From: Exobacillus caeni
GTDB lineage: Bacteria > Bacillota > Bacilli > Bacillales > Guptibacillaceae
DNA length: 64,000 bases
Direction: 5' to 3'
Assembly (NCBI RefSeq): GCF_005747095.1
Contig: NZ_SWLG01000010.1
Span: 62,001-126,000, forward strand
The position numbers were made by a program, and so were the translations under genes. Under the pieces are notes generated by a model. It was not told the DNA's origin. It did not search any database and saw nothing but the letters and a program-made list of their open reading frames with translations. The stretch's first letter is position 1. Every line of letters begins with the position of its first letter. This document shows, in pieces, positions 58,676-64,000 of the stretch.

Positions 58676-59614
58676 TTGACGCAATTGGAAGAAAGATTAC
58701 ACGAGAGAAACTGGAAAATGCTTAAAAAGGAAGTTATTAAGGGTGCTCACGCAGGATATATATATCGAATTCAAGTCCTTGATAAAGAAGATCGTAAGTC
58801 TGATTATATATATAAAGAATTTGCAGATGATCGAAATAATGAAATAAAAATCTATAAGAAGTTAAGTGACTATATTAAGCCCTTCAGTAAATTAGTAGAA
58901 GTGTGGGATACTGCTCCACAAGCTATTCTAATGTGTGACCTTAATACACCATTAAAAGAGGGTTTTAACCTATATACTATAGAGAATAAAAGAAAACTTA
59001 TCGATAGTATTTTAAGCAGATTAGCAGCTTTACATAGTTTAAGCCCTAGCTCAGTTGCTAAAGAATTACCAACTCACCAAATTAACTCTGATTGGTTTGA
59101 TTGGTGTTTGGTCCAATTGAATAAATTATCTTCACAGAATAAATGGAATGCTTCTGAGTGGATAAAAACAATAGAAAATGCTTACAAGCAATTAAATCTT
59201 ATAAACTACAAGCAACGGAGTTCTTTCGTCATTACTCACGGAGATCCTCACCTGGAAAACATTTTTTATGCAGATGAACAGGTTTGGTTTATTGATTGGG
59301 AGTGGGCAGCTATCGGATCACCATTAAGGGACATAACCATATTGTGTCAAGATATATATGATGCACATTTGATTAAATACATAAATGAATCTTATAGAAA
59401 ATATCTGAAGACTAGTAACCTCAATATTCCTATTGAAGATTATCAACGAGATTTTGATTATCTGTATGTTGACCATATAACAATGATGTTAGCCTGGGAA
59501 ATCGAGAAATATTTTCAAGGATATACTTCTGAAGAGGAAATCCAAAGGATAATAGCTTTTAAAATTAAAGAAATAAAAAGAACAATGAATGAAGAGTTAA
59601 AGATATTAGACTAA
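58676..59614 (+). CDS. APH/choline-kinase-like phosphotransferase
   Basis: The ~312-residue protein has the C-lobe signature of aminoglycoside phosphotransferases and related small-molecule kinases: VITHGDPHLENIFY with the catalytic aspartate and asparagine, and WFIDWEWAAIGSPLRDI with the metal-binding aspartate. The N-lobe is weakly conserved (YIYKEFADDRNNEIKIYKKL may hold the ATP lysine and glutamate). TTG 58676 is preferred, eight bases after AAGGTGGG; GTG 58664 is within that site. It could inactivate an antibiotic or phosphorylate a metabolite; the sequence does not distinguish. Low GC and an isolated position suggest acquisition by transfer. Confidence 0.78.
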   Translation: MTQLEERLHERNWKMLKKEVIKGAHAGYIYRIQVLDKEDRKSDYIYKEFADDRNNEIKIYKKLSDYIKPFSKLVEVWDTAPQAILMCDLNTPLKEGFNLYTIENKRKLIDSILSRLAALHSLSPSSVAKELPTHQINSDWFDWCLVQLNKLSSQNKWNASEWIKTIENAYKQLNLINYKQRSSFVITHGDPHLENIFYADEQVWFIDWEWAAIGSPLRDITILCQDIYDAHLIKYINESYRKYLKTSNLNIPIEDYQRDFDYLYVDHITMMLAWEIEKYFQGYTSEEEIQRIIAFKIKEIKRTMNEELKILD

Positions 59615-59813
59615 AGGAGGCAAGAGTAAAGAAAAGGTGTTGTAGCGCGATCTCTTTACTTGTTGGGCATATGGCAGTTTAGTAAAAAAGGATACTTACT
59701 ATTAATAAACAATTGTTGATGGACAGAGTAAAGAAGAATAGTGATAAAAATGAAATTCGTATCCTGTATAGACATTCAATTGTGACAAATTATATTTGTA
59801 GGGTGATAAGTCG

Positions 59814-60485
59814 ATGATAGGAATAAGCATAGCAACGAAATGGGAATACGAAGCAACATTGGAATACTTTAATATAAAAGAAAACGAACGTTTTGGTTAT
59901 CCATATGGCGAGTATTTCATGAGAACAATTAATGATACCGAGCTTGTTTTTTACAGTACAGGTGTAAGAAAAGTAAATGGTGTTGGTGGTAATCAATATA
60001 TGATATCTAAATTTAATTTAACTAAAGTAATCGTTGCTGGAACATGTGCAGGAATAGATGATAAGTTCAGTAATTTGGATATTTTTGTACCCGATAAAGC
60101 GGTTCAATATGATTGCACGGTAAAAGAAATTGAGCCTTTTATTAAACAATCCTTCATAGTCGATATTGATCTATCAAAATATGGAAACGATTTTCATACC
60201 GGAACGATTGGCACCGCTGATAAAGCAGTAGTTATGTGGAAGGACTATTTAGAACTTATAGAAAACGAAATAACAATAGCCGATACAGAGGCGGGTGCAA
60301 TCGCTTATATCTGTAAGAAGAATGATGTTGAGTGCATTATTATAAAAGGAATATCTGATTTCCCGACAGAAGAAAGTAACTCTGATAAATTCGAATCGAA
60401 CGTTGAACAAATTAATGTTTATTTAGAAAACACCCCCAAAGTTATGAACAAAATACTTGGCGAATATTTAAAAAGATTTATTTAA
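59814..60485 (+). CDS. MTA/SAH nucleosidase-like phosphorylase-family protein
   Basis: The 223-residue protein has the purine nucleoside phosphorylase/nucleosidase fold: MIGISIATKWEYEATLEYF, GVRKVNGVGGNQYM, VIVAGTCAGID, then DTEAGAIAYICKKNDVECIIIKGISDF with the catalytic acid in the last motif. It resembles 5'-methylthioadenosine/S-adenosylhomocysteine nucleosidases, but the GTAGG-type motif reads GTCAG and spacing differs from the housekeeping enzyme. Such orphan copies can be salvage enzymes or defence-associated nucleosidases. AGGGTGATA precedes ATG 59814. A terminator-like hairpin lies at 60618. Confidence 0.75.
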   Translation: MIGISIATKWEYEATLEYFNIKENERFGYPYGEYFMRTINDTELVFYSTGVRKVNGVGGNQYMISKFNLTKVIVAGTCAGIDDKFSNLDIFVPDKAVQYDCTVKEIEPFIKQSFIVDIDLSKYGNDFHTGTIGTADKAVVMWKDYLELIENEITIADTEAGAIAYICKKNDVECIIIKGISDFPTEESNSDKFESNVEQINVYLENTPKVMNKILGEYLKRFI

Positions 60486-60617
60486 AAGACATAAAAGATT
60501 ATATGGAAGAATGCTAGGCTGTTATTGAACGAACGGATCAGTTTAGTAAATGGTGATTTTCTTTAACAACAGCGCTAAAAAACTATGTCAAATATCCATT
60601 AAAATTCAAAAATAGGC

Positions 60618-60655
60618 GTACAAAACTGATGTCAGTTGGTACGTCATTTTTATTG
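60618..60655 (+). terminator. Terminator-like hairpin
   Basis: GTACAAAACTGA pairs with TCAGTTGGTAC with a two-base loop and one bulge, followed by GTCATTTTTATT. Confidence 0.65.
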
Positions 60656-60766
60656 TCATTTTAGGTTTTGCACCTTAAAATGGAACAGCCTTAAATTATA
60701 ATTGTCCTCACTTCTGTTAAAATAAAAGAAGTTATTGTCGGAAGTTAACTAAAAGGAGAAGGTCTG

Positions 60767-62380
60767 ATGTTAAATCTTTTAGATACCGTGCAGGATGCCA
60801 TTTCTTTATTTTCATCGACAGGGAAGAACTCCCTCGAGGTGCAGAATAGTGAAGGGGAAGTTGTTGGTTTTTTTATGTTGAGCGATTTGAATGATGCGAT
60901 ACAGCAGGGAAAACTGAATGAGCCGATAGAAGCAATTATGAAAGGGCGCACTAGAAATGAACATGCAGTTCCTCCTATGCAGGCAATTAACGAAGAGGAG
61001 TATTCAAAGCTTATTAACAGCAACGTGTTTCTGGATATCATCAATTCATTATACGATGGGGTTTATATAACAGACCATAACGGGATTACCGTGCAAATCA
61101 ATAGGGCATATGAACGGATCACCGGGATAAAGGCGGAAGAGGTCGTTGGCTATCATATGGACGAACTTGTTGAATCGGGCTTGATTTCAAGATCGGTTTC
61201 GATCGAGGTTCTAAAAGAAAAACGCCAGGTCACGCTGATGCAAACGATAAAAGACAAACGGAGGGTTATCGTCTCAGGTACGCCTATATACGGAGAAGAA
61301 GGGAAAATCCTGTATGTGATCAGCAGTGTCCGTGACATCACAGAGCTGTTGCATTTGAAGCATGAAATCGATGAACTGCAGAGCTTAAAGAAACTCCGCC
61401 AGAGCACCGGGTCGATGCATGAGAATACGTACGATGAGATTCTCCATTCGGTGATTATAAGCGAAGAAACGAAGGAGCTATACAAGCTGGCAGAACGTGT
61501 AGCCAGAACCGATGTAAAAGTTTTGCTGCAGGGTGAAACAGGTGTCGGAAAGACGCTTGTCGCAAAATTTATTCATGAAAAAAGCAATCGTACAGACGAA
61601 GCATTTCTTGAACTGAACTGTGGAGCCCTCCCTTCTAACCTTATTGAAGCAGAGCTGTTTGGTTATGAAGCGGGAGCATTTACGGGAGCATCGACGAAAG
61701 GGAAAAAGGGTCTCCTTGAATTAGCAGACGAGGGCACGCTCTTTTTAGATGAAATTGGTGATTTGCCGATCGAGGTCCAGGTGAAGCTGTTAAAAGTGGT
61801 CGAGGAAAATAAATTCATGCCTCTTGGTTCTACGGAAGTAAAAACAGTCGATGTCCGGATCATCGCAGCTTCCCATAAAAATCTAAAACAAATGGTGGAT
61901 AAAGGGCAGTTCAGGGAGGACCTCTTCTACCGCTTGAGTGTCGTGCCTGTTACGATTCCACCGTTAAGACAAAGAAAAAGAGAACTGATCCCACTGATCC
62001 ATTACTATATGGATAGATTCAATGCCAGGTATAACATCGACAAAGAACTCACCATCGAAGCCATCGATGCGTTAACAGAATACCGTTGGCCCGGGAACAT
62101 TCGAGAATTGATCAATGTGATCGAGCGTCTTGTGGTGACATCCACGACAGACCAAATAGATCTTGAGCACTTACCCGACTCGATAAGACTGTCTTCCTAC
62201 CCTAGAGATTTAGATGTAAACGGGATTATACCGTTAAAAGATGCAACCGAAAAGATCGAACGGCAATTGATCACAAAAGCGTTAAAACAGTATAAAACAA
62301 CGAGGAAAGCAGCTGAAGTGCTACAGGTAAGCCAATCGACGATCGTACAGAAAATGAAAAAATGGAATATCAGTGATTAG
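60767..62380 (+). CDS. Sigma-54-dependent activator, PAS/AAA+/Fis
   Basis: The 537-residue enhancer-binding protein has an N-terminal ~65-residue CBS-like segment (LEVQNSEGEVVGFFMLSDLNDAI) and a PAS domain (~85-195, SLYDGVYITDHNGITVQINRAYERITGI). The AAA+ domain has Walker A GETGVGKT and the canonical sigma-54 loop GAFTGA at 303-308, and the protein ends in a Fis-type helix-turn-helix (RKAAEVLQVSQSTIVQKMKKW). It lies directly upstream of a perfect -24/-12 promoter and an alcohol dehydrogenase gene, which it very likely activates. AAAAGGAGAAGG precedes ATG 60767. Family relatives include AcoR- and PrdR-like regulators of fermentation or amino-acid use. Confidence 0.9.
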   Translation: MLNLLDTVQDAISLFSSTGKNSLEVQNSEGEVVGFFMLSDLNDAIQQGKLNEPIEAIMKGRTRNEHAVPPMQAINEEEYSKLINSNVFLDIINSLYDGVYITDHNGITVQINRAYERITGIKAEEVVGYHMDELVESGLISRSVSIEVLKEKRQVTLMQTIKDKRRVIVSGTPIYGEEGKILYVISSVRDITELLHLKHEIDELQSLKKLRQSTGSMHENTYDEILHSVIISEETKELYKLAERVARTDVKVLLQGETGVGKTLVAKFIHEKSNRTDEAFLELNCGALPSNLIEAELFGYEAGAFTGASTKGKKGLLELADEGTLFLDEIGDLPIEVQVKLLKVVEENKFMPLGSTEVKTVDVRIIAASHKNLKQMVDKGQFREDLFYRLSVVPVTIPPLRQRKRELIPLIHYYMDRFNARYNIDKELTIEAIDALTEYRWPGNIRELINVIERLVVTSTTDQIDLEHLPDSIRLSSYPRDLDVNGIIPLKDATEKIERQLITKALKQYKTTRKAAEVLQVSQSTIVQKMKKWNISD

Positions 62381-62382
62381 AT

Positions 62383-62416
62383 AACGAATCAAATTCTCAT
62401 ATTTGATTCGTTTTTT
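62383..62416 (+). terminator. Terminator of the second sigma-54 activator gene
   Basis: AACGAATCAAA pairs with TTTGATTCGTT around TTCTCATA-type loop bases, followed by Ts. Confidence 0.88.
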
Positions 62417-62462
62417 AATCAAAAGAGTTATTATCAGAAAGAATGAAATATTCTTGAAACCC

Positions 62463-62480
62463 TTTGAAACCCCTTTCAAA
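62463..62480. promoter_or_regulatory. Palindromic upstream activator-site candidate
   Basis: TTTGAAACCCCTTTCAAA has perfect 7-base arms around CCCC. It lies about 30 bases before the -24 box, with a related direct repeat TTGAAACCC immediately upstream (62454). This is the best candidate for the binding site of the neighbouring activator, though close for looping. Confidence 0.6.
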
Positions 62481-62507
62481 TGAGTCTCTTTTGTGAATGT
62501 TTAAAAG

Positions 62508-62524
62508 TTGGCACGGTTCTTGCA
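62508..62524 (+). promoter_or_regulatory. Sigma-54 (-24/-12) promoter
   Basis: TTGGCACGGTTCTTGCA matches TGGCAC-N5-TTGCA perfectly, with GG at 62510-62511 and GC at 62522-62523. It is 31 bases before the alcohol dehydrogenase start. Confidence 0.93.
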
Positions 62525-62554
62525 ATAGTAATTAGGTGAAAGGGGAGTAATGTA

Positions 62555-63703
62555 ATGAATGTATCAACATTTAAAATTGCCAACAAATTAATCACTGGAG
62601 AAGGGGCAACAGACCAATTATTTAATGAGGTTCAACGGTTAAACATCAAAAACCCGTTGATCGTGACTGATAAGATATTGAAAGAAGTAGGTGTGGTAGA
62701 AAAAATCGAGGATAAATTGAACTGCCTTACATTCGATGTTTGGGATGGCGTTAAACCAGAGCCGGAGGTCCATCTTGTAGAAGAATGTACTTCTGTGTTC
62801 CGTGAAGGAAAGCATGACGGCCTTATCGCGATAGGCGGCGGAAGTGCGATCGATATTGCGAAAGGGGTTTCTGGTTTTGCAGGCTTCGATGGGAAGATCG
62901 AAGAATTGTTTGGAACCGATATTGTTCCTGAAAAAGGAGCGCCTGTCATCGCGATTCCGACCACGGCTGGAACTGGTTCTGAGGTAACAAACATCTCGAT
63001 TCTTTCCGATACGGAGGCTCAATTGAAAAAGGGAATCGTCAGCGACTATATCTTGCCGGATGTAGCGATCGTTGCACCGGAAATGACACTGACAATGCCC
63101 AGATCCGTTACTGCAGCAAGCGGAATCGATGCGCTTGTCCATGCGATTGAAGCCTATATTTCTGTAAACGCTTCACCGATTACGGACGCACTCGCTTTAG
63201 GGGCGATAAAGTTAATCGCAACCAATTTGCCAAAGGCATTTTCCAATCCAAACAATGTTAAAGCCAGGGAAAACATGGCGACAGGTAGCCTGATGGCTGG
63301 CATGGCCTTTGGGAATGCAGGAGTTGCAGCAGTTCATGCCCTTGCATATCCGCTTGGCGGACGATTCCATATCGCCCATGGCGTCAGCAACGCACTTTTA
63401 TTGCCTTACGTGATGGAGTGGAACAAGATCAGCTGTGTGGAAAGGTTCCGTGATATCGCAGAAGCGTTAGGAGAAAACGTTTCACATCTCTCAGACATCG
63501 AGGCGGCCGACCGTTCTGTAGAATCGATGCGCCGGTTATGCGAAGCGGTCAACATACCAAAAGGGATCCGCCATTTTAACGTACCGGAAGACGCGATCGC
63601 TTCCATGGCTGAGGACGCAAGCAAAATTGAACGGTTGTTGAAGAACAACCCGAGGATTTTTACTGTCGAAGAAATTGAGAAAATCTACCGAGCTGCATAT
63701 TAA
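62555..63703 (+). CDS. Iron-containing (group III) alcohol dehydrogenase
   Basis: The 382-residue enzyme belongs to the Fe-dependent alcohol dehydrogenase family. The NAD-binding segment LIAIGGGSAIDIAKGVSGFAG is followed by IPTTAGTGSEVTN, then metal ligands in ASGIDALVHAIEAYI (D and H), AHALAYPLGGRFHIAHGVSNALLLP (two histidines). These reduce or oxidise aldehydes and alcohols such as 1,3-propanediol, 4-hydroxybutyrate or lactaldehyde. GAAAGGGGAG precedes ATG 62555. It is expressed from a sigma-54 promoter with a permease-like gene 21 bases downstream, so it acts on an imported alcohol or on a derivative of it. Confidence 0.93.
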   Translation: MNVSTFKIANKLITGEGATDQLFNEVQRLNIKNPLIVTDKILKEVGVVEKIEDKLNCLTFDVWDGVKPEPEVHLVEECTSVFREGKHDGLIAIGGGSAIDIAKGVSGFAGFDGKIEELFGTDIVPEKGAPVIAIPTTAGTGSEVTNISILSDTEAQLKKGIVSDYILPDVAIVAPEMTLTMPRSVTAASGIDALVHAIEAYISVNASPITDALALGAIKLIATNLPKAFSNPNNVKARENMATGSLMAGMAFGNAGVAAVHALAYPLGGRFHIAHGVSNALLLPYVMEWNKISCVERFRDIAEALGENVSHLSDIEAADRSVESMRRLCEAVNIPKGIRHFNVPEDAIASMAEDASKIERLLKNNPRIFTVEEIEKIYRAAY

Positions 63704-63724
63704 TTTTAATGGGGGAATGAAATA

Positions 63725-64000
63725 ATGTGGAAAAACCGTAAAGAAGGAGCGGAACTGCCATATATTCCGTTAGGCCCTTTTAAGCTAAGGCTGCCTTTTA
63801 TCCATTACAAGTTCGAATGGCCGGATTATGTTCAGGGATTGTTGATGTGTGCGGTCGACTTAGCTGCGATTCCGTTGATGATTGAACTTCTTGGAATGCC
63901 GTTTGAAGTGGCACTTGCCGTTGTTATGCTGAATGGTTTACTTTATTTGACTCATCATCTGTTGGGAGACCCTGTCGTTCCGGGATGGATCACACCTGCT
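63725..64000 (+). CDS. Permease-like membrane protein, N-terminal part (cut by window edge)
   Basis: From ATG 63725, behind GGGGGAATG, 92 codons are visible and remain open at the right edge. The start MWKNRKEGAELPYIPLGPFKLRLPF is a cytoplasmic tail. Hydrophobic helices follow (VQGLLMCAVDLAAIPLMIELLG, ALAVVMLNGLLYLTHHLLG) and then GDPVVPGWITPA, a glycine/proline-rich turn reminiscent of nucleobase- or sulfate-type (SLC23/SulP) and DUF3360-type permeases. It is the second gene of the sigma-54 operon and probably imports the substrate of the dehydrogenase. Family assignment is tentative because most of the protein lies outside the window. Confidence 0.65.
   Translation, partial: MWKNRKEGAELPYIPLGPFKLRLPFIHYKFEWPDYVQGLLMCAVDLAAIPLMIELLGMPFEVALAVVMLNGLLYLTHHLLGDPVVPGWITPA

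Noticed and set aside
59625-59690. Possible terminator from AGAGTAAAGA and TCTTTACTT after the phosphotransferase
   Set aside because: The loop is long and no T-run follows, so it was not listed.

Overview
The window looks like a chromosomal stretch of a low-to-moderate-GC endospore-type Bacillaceae. Supporting signs are strong AGGAGG ribosome binding sites, frequent TTG and GTG starts, sigma-A promoters of the TTGAC(N17)TAAACT kind, many U-tailed terminators, cre-like sites, YesMN-type two-component regulation, two sigma-54/bacterial enhancer-binding-protein circuits, and a ZTP-type riboswitch before serA. Species cannot be fixed from the sequence. No rRNA, tRNA, CRISPR array or intact insertion sequence was seen.

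Layout. (1) 1-6306 is an accessory, AT-rich area. It holds the 3' end of an SF2 helicase, a 56-residue protein, a DndD-like SMC/ABC ATPase and a Dnd-associated-type small protein in one tightly coupled operon. An unlinked PD-(D/E)XK nuclease, two decaying genes (one a NUMOD4-type relic) and a uracil-DNA-glycosylase-like protein follow. (2) 6607-10514 is a sigma-54 unit: a PAS/AAA+/Fis activator drives a -24/-12 promoter ahead of a 40-residue membrane peptide, a sodium:solute symporter and an acetoacetate-decarboxylase-family enzyme. (3) 10771-12807 holds miscellaneous genes (a broken DUF3784-like gene, a DinB-family protein, class I fructose-bisphosphate aldolase) and then a candidate small RNA. 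(4) 13331-17631 is cassette 1: membrane transporter, COG1228 amidohydrolase, M20 peptidase. (5) 17791-25792 holds an MFS carrier, an ABM-domain protein, oligoendopeptidase F, a secreted M36 metalloprotease and a small protein ending in a beta-clamp-like motif. (6) 26001-40715 is an isomalto-oligosaccharide/dextran locus: ABC importer without ATPase, GH66 lipoprotein, YesMN-type kinase and regulator, a second binding protein overlapping the regulator gene, GH13 oligo-1,6-glucosidase, two Gfo/Idh/MocA oxidoreductases and a ThuA-like protein. (7) 40908-44715 holds two membrane proteins, riboswitch-controlled serA and a VOC protein. (8) 44933-54563 is a peptide/amino-acid catabolic island. A leftward operon (YheO/DauR-type regulator, amidohydrolase, PLP dehydratase, RidA) diverges from a stand-alone AlaX-like tRNA-editing protein, a third amidohydrolase, and cassette 2, a close paralogue of cassette 1. 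(9) 54813-60485 is a second AT-rich accessory area with small membrane proteins, a 42-residue zinc ribbon, a rotted tyrosine recombinase, a divergent MraY paralogue, a phosphotransferase and an MTA/SAH-nucleosidase-like protein. (10) 60767-64000 is a second sigma-54 unit: activator, perfect -24/-12 promoter with a palindromic upstream site, iron alcohol dehydrogenase and the start of a permease-like gene.

The most interesting parts are the two amidohydrolase/M20 cassettes. They share a nearly identical, foldable intergenic element and matching promoters, and cassette 1 keeps an eight-codon stub where cassette 2 has an amidohydrolase. The AlaX-like protein linked to a dehydratase, RidA and peptidases suggests use of peptides or conjugates carrying an amino acid that is toxic through mischarging. 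Other points of note are the dextran locus with an apparent binding-protein/kinase/regulator sensing unit, and the uncharacterised protein ending QLSLF.
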